Shown piece after piece: positions 15,901-24,380 of a DNA stretch of 64,000 nucleotides. Origin of the DNA: DUPQ01 sp964563155. GTDB taxonomy: Bacteria > Bacillota > Clostridia > DUPQ01. The position numbers and the translations under genes were made by a program. Under the pieces are notes generated by a model. That model was given only the letters and a program-made list of their open reading frames with translations, had not been told where the DNA came from and searched no databases. Where the stretch lies: positions 1 to 64,000 of the forward strand of contig CAZLVL010000008.1 of NCBI GenBank assembly GCA_964563155.1. Direction: 5' to 3'. Position 1 is the stretch's first letter. The number at the start of each line of letters is the position of its first letter.

Positions 15901-17469
15901 CTAATCTTTCATTGCAAGCTTGTATTCTATAGCGTCAACTAGGGCTATAAGGCTTGCTTCAATTATGTCATTTGATACACCTATAGTATTCCAACTTCTC
16001 TTGGAATCTGATGTTTCAATTAAAACCCTTACCTTTGCTGCTGTTGTGGAACTTTCTTCTAGTACACGAACCTTGTAGTCCACTAACTGTAAATCTTTAA
16101 TAGCTGGATAAAAAACAGTTAAAGATTTTCTTAAAGCTATGTCTAGAGCATTTACTGGACCATTTCCCATGGCAGCTGTCATTTCTTCCTTACCATCTAC
16201 TTCCACCATAATTGTGGCTGAGGCAGGTTGTCCCCCTTCAGGTACTGGATACTCACCCATGGTCTTGTAAAGAACCAGTTTAAAATGGGGCTCAAAGGTA
16301 TCTAGCACTTTTTTAATCATTAACTCAAAGGAGGCATCAGCTGCTTCAAAATGATAGCCAAAGTGTTCTAATTCTTTAAGTTTTTCCAGAATGACTCCTA
16401 CTTTTGGATCATCTTTTGTTAATTCTGGAGCAAAAGATGATAACTTAGTCATCAAGGTGGATCGCCCTGCAACTTCACTCATTAAAAACTTTCTTTTATT
16501 ACCCACAACCTCAGGCTCAATATGTTCAAAACTACTTTGAAGCTTTAGCACTCCATCTATATGCATACCTGCTTTATGGGCAAAGGCAGACTTACCAATG
16601 TATGGTTTGTCTCTAGGTACCTTTTTGTTGGATATTTCAGCTATTCTTCTGCTAACACTGTAAAGCATGGAAAGATTTCCAGAACATTCATAATCTGTCT
16701 TTAGTTTCAAGTTAGGAATAATAACTGAAAGATCTGCATTACCACACCTTTCTCCAATACCGTTAAAGGTCCCTTGAACCAAATCAATCCCCTCTTCTAC
16801 TGCAATCATAGAGTTTGCTACAGCACAACCGGTGTCATTATGGCCATGTATGGAAAATTTTGCATCAGGAAATTTTTTAACAGCAACTCTAGTAATATCT
16901 TGTGTCTCTTGGGGCATGGTTCCACCGTTGGTGTCACATAAGGCAAGTACATCAGCTCCCCCTTTAAGTGCTGCTTCTAGCACCTTTAGGGCGTATTGGG
17001 GATTGGATTTATAGCCATCATAGTAGTGTTCAGCATCAAAAATTACATATTTACCTTTTTCTTTTAAATATGCTATGGTATCTTCTACAATTTTAAGATT
17101 ATCATCTAAGCTTATTTTTAAAACTTTTTCTACATGAATATCCCAAGACTTACCAAATATTACTACAGCTTTCGTATTTGCCAATAAAAGAGCCTTTACA
17201 TTGGCATCATCTTTCGGGTGGATATGGGCTCTAGCAGTGGAACCAAAGGCACATAGTTTGGCATTTTTTAACTCCAGCTCAGCAACCTTTTGGAAAAACT
17301 CCATGTCTTTTGGATTGGACCCAGGATTACCAGCCTCAATGTAATCCACACCAAAAGCATCTAAGGCCCTTACAATATTAAGTTTATCACTTACAGAAAA
17401 GGATATACCTTCTCCTTGAGCCCCATCTCTTAGGGTAGAATCCAAAATCTCAATTTTTCTTAACCTCAT
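15901..17469 (-). CDS. cimA: (R)-citramalate synthase
   Basis: CimA condenses pyruvate with acetyl-CoA to citramalate, the first step of the threonine-independent route to 2-ketobutyrate and isoleucine. Its 522 aa start MRLRKIEILDSTLRDGAQ, with the catalytic RDG. The metal-binding HGHND comes later, and a C-terminal regulatory domain of about 130 residues follows. The sequence motif DSTLRDGAQGEGISFS separates it from LeuA, which has DTTLRDGEQAP in the preceding gene. The ATG at 17469 is preceded by GTGAGG; a GTG four codons upstream is less likely. The LeuC/LeuD enzyme can process citramalate as well, which explains its placement before leuC. Confidence 0.9.
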   Translation of the reverse strand: MRLRKIEILDSTLRDGAQGEGISFSVSDKLNIVRALDAFGVDYIEAGNPGSNPKDMEFFQKVAELELKNAKLCAFGSTARAHIHPKDDANVKALLLANTKAVVIFGKSWDIHVEKVLKISLDDNLKIVEDTIAYLKEKGKYVIFDAEHYYDGYKSNPQYALKVLEAALKGGADVLALCDTNGGTMPQETQDITRVAVKKFPDAKFSIHGHNDTGCAVANSMIAVEEGIDLVQGTFNGIGERCGNADLSVIIPNLKLKTDYECSGNLSMLYSVSRRIAEISNKKVPRDKPYIGKSAFAHKAGMHIDGVLKLQSSFEHIEPEVVGNKRKFLMSEVAGRSTLMTKLSSFAPELTKDDPKVGVILEKLKELEHFGYHFEAADASFELMIKKVLDTFEPHFKLVLYKTMGEYPVPEGGQPASATIMVEVDGKEEMTAAMGNGPVNALDIALRKSLTVFYPAIKDLQLVDYKVRVLEESSTTAAKVRVLIETSDSKRSWNTIGVSNDIIEASLIALVDAIEYKLAMKD

Positions 17470-17481
17470 GCTAAACCTCAC

Positions 17482-18990
17482 TTATCCTATATCTAATATC
17501 TTATTTATCCCATTTACATAGGCTAAGATACTAGATTCAATAATATTAGTAGAAAGCCCTCTTCCTATAACCGACAAGTCACTAGAAGTCATTTTTACAG
17601 TAACCTCACCTAAGGCGTCATTACCATCTGTAACTGAATTGATGGTGTAGTTGTCTAAACTTTCAATAATTCCGCCGGTTAAATCATTTATGGCATTGTA
17701 TGCAGCATTTATTGGGCCATCTCCCAAAGCTACACCTTCTAAAATATCATCATCTTTTTTCAACTTAACAACACAAGAAGAACTGGACTCTTTTGCTGTA
17801 TGAAGGTCAAAGGAAACAAGACTGTAGGTTCCTACAAACTTTCTTGTATTATTTACCACAGCTTCTAAGTCACTATCTGTAATGGTCTTTTTCTTGTCAG
17901 ACAATTCTTTTATCTTTTCAAAATATATGGCTAATTGCTCTTCACTAAACTTATAGCCCATGGATTTTAACCTGTCTGCTATGGCATGCTTTCCAGAGTG
18001 TCTTCCAATTACTAGCTTGTTTTGTGAAATTCCCACATCCTCTGCCCTCATTATTTCATAGGTCTCTCTGGCAGAAAGAACACCGTGCTGGTGGATACCA
18101 GACTCATGGGCAAAGGCATTTGCTCCAACAATTGGTTTGTTTATGGGAGTGCTTTGTCCAATAATGTTATATACCAATCTGGAAGCCCTATTAATTTGTC
18201 TTGTATCTATGTTGGTATAGGCATTGAAGTAGGACCTTCTGGTTTTTAAGGCCATAACTATCTCTTCAAGAGCTGCATTTCCAGCTCTTTCTCCTAAACC
18301 ATTTACTGTACATTCTACTTGAAGGGCCCCTGCCTTAACTCCCGCTAAAGAGTTGGCAACTGCCATACCTAAATCATTGTGGCAATGGACAGATACAATT
18401 ACATCATCTATCCCTTCTACCCTTTCAAAAAGATATCTTATGGTAGAATATATTTCATCAGGAACTAAATATCCCACTGTGTCTGGCACATTTATGACAG
18501 TAGCCCCTGCTTTAATCGCCTTATTAAATACTTGAACTAAAAAGTCCTTATCGCTACGCATGGCATCTTCTGCAGAAAACTCCACATCAGAGCAATACTT
18601 TTTAGCATATTTTACTGCATGTTCAACAGCTTCTAAGACCCTTGGTCTAGTCATTTTTAGCTTGTGTTCCATGTGAATATCAGATGTAGCTAAAAAGGTA
18701 TGGATTCTAGGACTATTGGCCTTTTTTATAGCTTCCCAAGCAGCATCAATATCCTTTTCTACCGCCCTTGCAAGGGCTGCTATTTGAGAGTCTTTTACAA
18801 GAGCAGATATTTCTTTGACACTTTTTAAGGCTCCATCTGAACTAATGGGAAAACCAGCTTCTATACAGTCAACCCCTAGGATTTCTAGTTGTTTGGCTAT
18901 CTCAATTTTTTCCCTAGAGCTCATAGAGCACATGGGAGCTTGTTCCCCATCTCTCAAGGTGGTGTCAAATATTTTAATGTGTCTATCCAT
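17482..18990 (-). CDS. leuA: 2-isopropylmalate synthase
   Basis: LeuA condenses 2-ketoisovalerate with acetyl-CoA, committing carbon to leucine. The true start is the ATG at 18990, 7-8 nt after AGGAG, giving 502 aa; the frame extends upstream into ilvD without an SD. Residues 9-17 are DTTLRDGEQ, the metal ligands lie in VHCHNDLGMAVANS, and GERAGNAALEE follows. A C-terminal dimer domain (about 365-502), the usual leucine feedback site, is complete. Its SD overlaps the ilvD stop codon. Confidence 0.95.
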   Translation of the reverse strand: MDRHIKIFDTTLRDGEQAPMCSMSSREKIEIAKQLEILGVDCIEAGFPISSDGALKSVKEISALVKDSQIAALARAVEKDIDAAWEAIKKANSPRIHTFLATSDIHMEHKLKMTRPRVLEAVEHAVKYAKKYCSDVEFSAEDAMRSDKDFLVQVFNKAIKAGATVINVPDTVGYLVPDEIYSTIRYLFERVEGIDDVIVSVHCHNDLGMAVANSLAGVKAGALQVECTVNGLGERAGNAALEEIVMALKTRRSYFNAYTNIDTRQINRASRLVYNIIGQSTPINKPIVGANAFAHESGIHQHGVLSARETYEIMRAEDVGISQNKLVIGRHSGKHAIADRLKSMGYKFSEEQLAIYFEKIKELSDKKKTITDSDLEAVVNNTRKFVGTYSLVSFDLHTAKESSSSCVVKLKKDDDILEGVALGDGPINAAYNAINDLTGGIIESLDNYTINSVTDGNDALGEVTVKMTSSDLSVIGRGLSTNIIESSILAYVNGINKILDIG

Positions 18991-19000
18991 AATTATTCTC

Positions 19001-20665
19001 CTATTGCACAATGGCACCCTTGTCAGCTGAAGATACAGATCTTGCATATCTTGCAATATAGCCTTTTAGGTCTTGCTTTTTCTTAATTACCATTGTCTTT
19101 TGTCTTGTGTCTAATTCTTCTTTTGATATATCTAAATCAATTTTATTTTTATCTATATCAATATTTATTGTATCCCCTTCTTTTACATAGGCTATTGGGC
19201 CTCCACTGGCAGCTTCATCAGAAACATGGCCTATGGCAGCTCCCCTAGTTGCACCAGAAAACCGTCCATCAGTAACCAAAGCAACATACTTATCCAAGCC
19301 CATTCCAGCTATAGCGGATGTGGGATTTAACATTTCTCTCATACCAGGTCCCCCTGCTGGCCCTTCATAGCGGATTACTATGACATCACCTTTGTTGATT
19401 TTTCCAGAATAAATTGCTCCACAAGCTTCTTCTTCACTATCAAAAACCCTAGCTGGTCCAGAATGCTTTAACATTTCTTTATCCACTGCGCTTCTTTTTA
19501 CCACCGCTCCATTAGGTGCTAAAGACCCAAACAGTACAGCAATACCTCCCTTTTCAGAGTAAGGATTGTCTATAGGTCTAATGACATCGCTTCTCATAAT
19601 TCTTACCTTATGATTTTCCAGATTTTCTCCCATTGTTTTGGTTGAATAGGTCATTACATTGGGGTCAAAGAGAGATTTTTTTATAAGCTCCCCTATAACC
19701 ACACTAACGCCGCCTGCTGCATCTAAATCTTGCATATGGTGAGGACCGGCAGGAGCAAGTTTACATAGGTTAGGAGTTTTTTCACTTATCCTATTTATTG
19801 TATTAAGATCCATTTTAACCCCTGCTTCGTGAGCTATAGCCATCAGGTGCAAGACAGAGTTGGTAGAACAACCTAAAGCCATATCCACTGCTAGGGCATT
19901 AAAGAAGGCTTGCTCGGTCATAATTTGTCTGGGTGTCACCCCTTTTTCTAGGGCCACCATAACAGCTCTACCTGCACTTTTTGCTAATTGAATTCTTTTT
20001 GAATAGGCAGCAGGAATGCTTCCATTTCCAAATAGGGCCATTCCCAAGGCTTCACTTAAGCAGTTCATAGAATTGGCAGTAAACATTCCAGAACAAGACC
20101 CACAACTGGGACAGCAGGAGTCTTCAATGGCCAATAATTCCTCTTCATCTATGGTCTTATTGGCATAGGCTCCTACCGCCTCAAATGCAGAGTTTAAATC
20201 TAAATTAGTTTTTCCATCATTTAATGAGAGCATAGGTCCACCAGATACAAAAACGCTAGGTAGATCCATACGGGCTGCTGCCATGAGCATTGCAGGAACA
20301 ATCTTGTCACAATTTGGTATAAATACCAAGGCATCAAAGGCATGGGCCATTACCATACATTCTATTGAATCAGCAATTACCTCTCTAGATGAAAGAGAAT
20401 ATCTCATACTCTCTTGTCCCATTGCTAGACCATCACAAACCCCTATAACATTAAACTCCATAGGTGTTCCACCTGCTGATATGACTCCATCTTTAACAGC
20501 TCTTGCTATATCTTTTAGGTGAATGTGTCCTGGTACAATTTCGTTAAATGAATTTACCACTCCAATTAAAGGCCTAGATATTTCATAATCTGTATATCCC
20601 ATAGCTTTTAAAAGAGATCTTTTAGGACTAGCTTGTATTCCTTTTTTTAATGCATCACTTCTCAT
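19001..20665 (-). CDS. ilvD: Dihydroxy-acid dehydratase
   Basis: IlvD dehydrates the dihydroxy acids to 2-ketoisovalerate (valine, leucine) and 2-keto-3-methylvalerate (isoleucine). It is 554 aa, the normal length. Iron-sulfur ligands are visible at Cys119 (PNCDK) and in the CCPSCGSCSG cluster. The C-terminal GRFSGATRGAAIGHVSDEA is conserved. AAGGA lies just before the ATG. It follows ilvC by 34 bp. Confidence 0.96.
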   Translation of the reverse strand: MRSDALKKGIQASPKRSLLKAMGYTDYEISRPLIGVVNSFNEIVPGHIHLKDIARAVKDGVISAGGTPMEFNVIGVCDGLAMGQESMRYSLSSREVIADSIECMVMAHAFDALVFIPNCDKIVPAMLMAAARMDLPSVFVSGGPMLSLNDGKTNLDLNSAFEAVGAYANKTIDEEELLAIEDSCCPSCGSCSGMFTANSMNCLSEALGMALFGNGSIPAAYSKRIQLAKSAGRAVMVALEKGVTPRQIMTEQAFFNALAVDMALGCSTNSVLHLMAIAHEAGVKMDLNTINRISEKTPNLCKLAPAGPHHMQDLDAAGGVSVVIGELIKKSLFDPNVMTYSTKTMGENLENHKVRIMRSDVIRPIDNPYSEKGGIAVLFGSLAPNGAVVKRSAVDKEMLKHSGPARVFDSEEEACGAIYSGKINKGDVIVIRYEGPAGGPGMREMLNPTSAIAGMGLDKYVALVTDGRFSGATRGAAIGHVSDEAASGGPIAYVKEGDTINIDIDKNKIDLDISKEELDTRQKTMVIKKKQDLKGYIARYARSVSSADKGAIVQ

Positions 20666-20699
20666 TTTTTATCCTTTTCTTTGTTTTCTTACAAAACAA

Positions 20700-21695
20700 C
20701 TATTTCTTATCTTGCCAGCTCATCTTATCTCTAAGTTCTTTACCGACTTTTTCAGTTAGGTGTTCATTTTGCATTCTTCTCATAGCCAAAAATGATGGTC
20801 TATTAGCTTGATTTTCTAAAATCCACTTGGTAGCAAAGGTTCCATCTTGGACTTCATTTAAGATTTGTTTCATTTCAGCCTTTACAGAATCCGTAATTAT
20901 TCTATCTCCAGATACATAATCACCATATTCAGCTGTATCGGATATGGAGTGTCTCATAAAAGAGATTCCTTGAGCTACAACCAAATCTATAATCAGTTTC
21001 ATTTCATGAATACATTCAAAATATGCACTTTCTGGTTGATAACCTGCTTCTACTAAGGTGTCAAAGCCTGCCTTCATAAGAGCAGTTACACCTCCGCACA
21101 ATACAGCTTGCTCACCAAACAGGTCGGTTTCGGTTTCTTCTTTAAAAGTTGTTTCTAAAACTCCAGCTCTAGCCCCACCTATGCCTGCTGCATATGCAAG
21201 AGCTATTTTTTTGGCATTACCTGTATAGTCTTGATAAACAGCAATTAAACTGGGAACACCTTTACCTTCTTCATACTGGCTTCTAACTGTATGACCAGGT
21301 CCTTTTGGTGCAATCATAATTACGTTAACATCTTGTCTAGGAATAATTTGATTGTAGTGAATATTAAAGCCGTGGGCAAAAGCTAGGGTAGAACCAGCTT
21401 TTAGGTTATCTTTAATATCCTCTTTATATAGTTTGGCTTGCAGTTCATCATTTACTAAGACCATGGTTAAATCAGCATTTTTAACCGCTTCTTTTGTTAC
21501 CATAACCTTTAGTCCCGCTGCCTCTGCTCTTTGCTTGGACTTAGACCCCTCATAAAGGCCTACAAGAACATTAACTCCGCTTTCTTTCAGGTTTAAAGCA
21601 TGGGCGTGTCCTTGACTTCCATAACCTATAACTGCTACTGTTTTTCCTTCTAGAAGTGATAAATCACAATCCTTTTCATAATACATCTTTGCCAT
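20700..21695 (-). CDS. ilvC: Ketol-acid reductoisomerase (class I)
   Basis: IlvC performs the Mg2+-dependent alkyl shift and NADPH reduction common to valine and isoleucine synthesis. The 331-aa length defines class I. The Rossmann loop GYGSQGHAHALNLKESG starts at residue 24, and the catalytic region APKGPGHTVRSQYEEGKG follows. Metal-binding acids lie in FGEQAVLCGG and the knotted C-terminal domain has SDTAEYGD. SD GGAG precedes the ATG. It lies between ilvN and ilvD. Confidence 0.97.
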   Translation of the reverse strand: MAKMYYEKDCDLSLLEGKTVAVIGYGSQGHAHALNLKESGVNVLVGLYEGSKSKQRAEAAGLKVMVTKEAVKNADLTMVLVNDELQAKLYKEDIKDNLKAGSTLAFAHGFNIHYNQIIPRQDVNVIMIAPKGPGHTVRSQYEEGKGVPSLIAVYQDYTGNAKKIALAYAAGIGGARAGVLETTFKEETETDLFGEQAVLCGGVTALMKAGFDTLVEAGYQPESAYFECIHEMKLIIDLVVAQGISFMRHSISDTAEYGDYVSGDRIITDSVKAEMKQILNEVQDGTFATKWILENQANRPSFLAMRRMQNEHLTEKVGKELRDKMSWQDKK

Positions 21696-21721
21696 TTTTT
21701 ATTCTCCTTTTTTTCTTGGAC

Positions 21722-22225
21722 TTAACCTTGTCCGTTGGTAAATATACCTCTTTTTATTGCTACTGCACCGGCTCTGGACATTTCTAAAATTCCAAACTCC
21801 GATACAAACCTAATAAATGCATCTAATTTATCCGACTCTCCTGTAATTTCTACAGTTAGCGAATCAAAATTAAAATCTACTACTCTTCCTCTAAAAATGT
21901 TTACAGATTCTACTATCTCTCCCCTTGTCTTTTTGGTTACCTGAATCCTTAAAAGAAGATGCTCTCTTATGACAGTGTTTTCAGGTGGTAAAATCTCTAC
22001 ACTTTTTACATCATGGAGTTTTTGTAGCTGTTTTGCAATTTGCTTTCTAGTTGCTTCATCCCCTCTTGCTATGATGGTCATTCTAGAAAAATCATCATTT
22101 TCAGTTACAGCCACATTCAATGAGTCAATGTTGTAATTTCGTCTTGCAAAAAGACCAGAGACCCTTGTCAATACCCCCGCATGGTTATTTACTAAAACGC
22201 TTAGTATAAATTGATTTTCTTTCAT
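21722..22225 (-). CDS. ilvN: Acetolactate synthase small (regulatory) subunit
   Basis: This 167-aa subunit confers valine feedback control on IlvB. An N-terminal ACT domain (about residues 3-78) begins FILSVLVNNHAGVLTRVSGLFARRNYNID, shown here only in part: HAGVLTRVSGLFARR. A C-terminal domain of about 85 residues follows, as in IlvH. I took the ATG at 22225, 6 nt after AGGAG, rather than the TTG two codons earlier. It starts 22 bp after ilvB. Confidence 0.94.
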   Translation of the reverse strand: MKENQFILSVLVNNHAGVLTRVSGLFARRNYNIDSLNVAVTENDDFSRMTIIARGDEATRKQIAKQLQKLHDVKSVEILPPENTVIREHLLLRIQVTKKTRGEIVESVNIFRGRVVDFNFDSLTVEITGESDKLDAFIRFVSEFGILEMSRAGAVAIKRGIFTNGQG

Positions 22226-22247
22226 ACCCAACTCCTCTTTTTTCTAA

Positions 22248-23912
22248 CTACTCTGTTATGATACTGTCAATTGAACCACCTGGCGGTATCATAGGAAGAA
22301 CTCTAACATCCTTATTTATTATACATTCAATTACTACTGGACCTTTTGCCATAAAGGCTGAATCAAGGGCTTCTTTTAAATCTTTTTCATCAAAAACCCT
22401 ATGACCTTGGGCCCCAAAGGCTTCTGCCAACTTAACAAAATCTGTTTGCCTCTCCAAAGTAGTGTTGGAATAACGTTCTTGGAAAAAGTCTTTTTGCCAC
22501 TGTCTAACCATTCCTAAAACCCCATTGTTAAAAATGATAACTACTAAGGGTAGTTGATTGGAAACTGCAGTGGACAATTCATTTAAGTTCATTCCAAAAG
22601 AACCATCACCAGTAAATAATACAGTTTTTTCACAGCCTGTGGCAAAACAAGCCCCAATTGCAGCTCCCATGCCAAAGCCCATGGTTCCTAGACCTCCTGA
22701 GGTACAGTGGGTTCTAGGCTTTCTAAATTTATAGTATTGGGCAACCCACATTTGATGTTGTCCCACATCGGTAGCTATAACGGTATCTTCATTGGTGTAT
22801 TCCATTACCTTTTCTATAATAGTTTTAGGATGCAATAAGTCCCCAACCTTATTTTTGGCCTCTTCTTCTGCCATCATTTTATCCACTTCTAAAAGCCATT
22901 CTTTATTATTCTTTTTCTCTACCATGGGTAGTAATTTTTCTAAAACTTCCTTTAAGTCCCCTGTTAGACTAAAGTGGGCTTCAATATTTTTATCAATTTC
23001 TGCAGGATCTATATCTATATGGATAAACTTAGCATTTTTGGTATACCTGTTTTTGTCACCAGTTGCTCTATCTGAAAATCTAACCCCTATACCAATTACT
23101 AAATCTGCTTCTGATACTGCCTTGCTAGAGGCATATCTGCCATGCATGCCGGTCATTCCCAAGGCATACTTGTAATCAGCTGATATTCCATTAAGTCCCA
23201 TCATAGAAGTTCCTATGGGAGAATCAATCTTTTTTGCAAAATCCATTACCAACTTGCTGGCATTGGAAATTACTACTCCTCCACCAGAATATATAAAGGG
23301 TTTTTTACTATTAGCAATAAGCTCAACTACTTTTTCAAAATCTTTAGCTGAGTTTTTAGGAATCTCTTTAGGAGTATATTCTTTTTTCACATCCTCAAAT
23401 TCAAACTCTGCCATTTGAACATCTTTTGGTATGTCAATAAGCACAGGTCCTGGTCTTCCTGACTGGGCTATTGCAAAGGCTTCTCTAACGATGTCTGCTA
23501 AGTCTCTTGGGTCTTTAACAATATAGTTATGTTTTGTAATGGGCATGGTTATTCCAGCTATATCAACCTCTTGAAAGCTGTCTTTACCTAAAAGAGAAAG
23601 GGCGACGTTACCTGTTATGGCAACAATAGGTGATGAATCCAAATAGGCATTGGCAATTCCTGTTACTAGATTGGTAGCACCTGGTCCAGATGTGGCTATT
23701 ACCACTCCTACCTTACCAGACACTCTAGCATAAGCATCTGCAGCATGGGCTGCTCCTTGTTCATGGGCTGTTATGACATGATTTATCTTGTCCGACTGCT
23801 TATATATCTCATCGTACAAATTAAGCACTGCCCCTCCAGGGTATCCAAACACCCTATCACAACCTTGTTCAATTAACGTATCAATAATTACCTTAGTTCC
23901 TCGTGTCTTCAT
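22248..23912 (-). CDS. ilvB: Acetolactate synthase large (catalytic) subunit
   Basis: IlvB makes 2-acetolactate or 2-aceto-2-hydroxybutyrate from pyruvate with thiamine diphosphate, FAD and Mg2+. Its 554 aa carry the activating Glu51 in HEQGAAHAADAYAR, the FAD-binding middle domain, and the thiamine diphosphate motif starting GDGSFGMNLNELSTA and ending FNN. The association with ilvN and the FAD domain point to the anabolic enzyme. The ATG follows AAAGGGG. It is the first structural gene of the operon, 19 bp after the attenuator hairpin. Confidence 0.96.
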   Translation of the reverse strand: MKTRGTKVIIDTLIEQGCDRVFGYPGGAVLNLYDEIYKQSDKINHVITAHEQGAAHAADAYARVSGKVGVVIATSGPGATNLVTGIANAYLDSSPIVAITGNVALSLLGKDSFQEVDIAGITMPITKHNYIVKDPRDLADIVREAFAIAQSGRPGPVLIDIPKDVQMAEFEFEDVKKEYTPKEIPKNSAKDFEKVVELIANSKKPFIYSGGGVVISNASKLVMDFAKKIDSPIGTSMMGLNGISADYKYALGMTGMHGRYASSKAVSEADLVIGIGVRFSDRATGDKNRYTKNAKFIHIDIDPAEIDKNIEAHFSLTGDLKEVLEKLLPMVEKKNNKEWLLEVDKMMAEEEAKNKVGDLLHPKTIIEKVMEYTNEDTVIATDVGQHQMWVAQYYKFRKPRTHCTSGGLGTMGFGMGAAIGACFATGCEKTVLFTGDGSFGMNLNELSTAVSNQLPLVVIIFNNGVLGMVRQWQKDFFQERYSNTTLERQTDFVKLAEAFGAQGHRVFDEKDLKEALDSAFMAKGPVVIECIINKDVRVLPMIPPGGSIDSIITE

Positions 23913-23930
23913 AAATGTATCCCCTTTAAA

Positions 23931-23964
23931 ATAAAAAATCCTACAGTTTGTATTTCTGTAGGAT
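23931..23964 (-). terminator. Intrinsic terminator in the ilv leader (attenuator)
   Basis: On the minus strand ATCCTACAG (23964-23956) pairs perfectly with CTGTAGGAT (23946-23938) around a 9-nt loop and is followed by TTTTTATTTT. It lies between the leader peptide and ilvB, so it can only act as an attenuator of the operon. A copy of its 3' arm core, TTTTGTAGGG, lies inside the leader ORF at 24036-24027 and can compete for the 5' arm. Confidence 0.85.
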
Positions 23965-23987
23965 TGCCAATTTGCTAATTATTTCGG

Positions 23988-24131
23988 TTATGACTTTACT
24001 TTTATCCGATTCAGCTTATACTTGCTCCCTACAAAATTGCCTATAATAATTACTAGGACATTGACTAACAGTAGTAGGACTGATAGGGCTAAAGCTGTAT
24101 CTTGAATTATATTTGCTAAAATATTAGTCAT
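23988..24131 (-). CDS. Leader peptide of the ilv-leu operon (47 codons)
   Basis: The ORF begins with ATG 7 nt after GGGAG, about 20 nt from the predicted transcription start, and ends with TAA 23 nt before the terminator stem. By my count 22 of 47 residues are Leu, Ile or Val. Codons 18-30 read VLLLLVNVLVIII, twelve branched-chain codons out of thirteen. The placement, content and following terminator fit a translational attenuation leader. The peptide is also hydrophobic with a basic tail (SKYKLNRIKVKS), so a small membrane protein is the alternative; the overlapping RNA segments favour the leader reading. Confidence 0.75.
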   Translation of the reverse strand: MTNILANIIQDTALALSVLLLLVNVLVIIIGNFVGSKYKLNRIKVKS

Positions 24132-24157
24132 TACCGACTCCCAAATTTATTTTAACC

Positions 24158-24186
24158 ACAATATCATGTTAAAAAGGACTTGTCAA
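24158..24186 (-). promoter_or_regulatory. Promoter of the ilv-leu operon
   Basis: On the minus strand TTGACA (24186-24181) is followed after 17 bp by TATTGT (24163-24158), preceded by the extended -10 element TGA. Transcription would start near 24151, about 20 nt ahead of the leader-peptide ATG and 239 nt ahead of ilvB. I see no convincing CodY box. Confidence 0.7.
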
Positions 24187-24198
24187 CAAAAGAAAATA

Positions 24199-24247
24199 AA
24201 AAAAAGGGGAATTTTTGAGGGGTTTCCTCATTTTTTCCCTTTTTTTA
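24199..24247 (-). terminator. Terminator of the DUF4870 gene
   Basis: A-rich and T-rich outer arms (AAAAAAGGG with CCCTTTTTT) enclose an inner TGAGG/CCTCA stem. On the minus strand it follows the zinc-ribbon gene that ends at 24381 and lies just upstream of the ilv promoter, insulating it. The run of T residues exists on both sides. Confidence 0.7.
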
Positions 24248-24380
24248 ATAATCTTATCAATTCTCTTGTATATTTAAGCAATCATGAGTTTAGTGACAAC
24301 TTATATGGCCAGTTGAAAATTATCTAGTTAAACTGAGAACTTAAATATATATTTCTATATACATAAAGTAAACCCATTTA

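Noticed and set aside
17482..19056. LeuA start at 19056, overlapping ilvD
   Set aside because: The extra 22 residues are not family-like; the ATG at 18990 has a good SD.
23913..24180. T-box riboswitch before ilvB
   Set aside because: No T-box consensus (GGTGG-ACCGCG type) or specifier stem is visible; a leader ORF and simple terminator are present instead.
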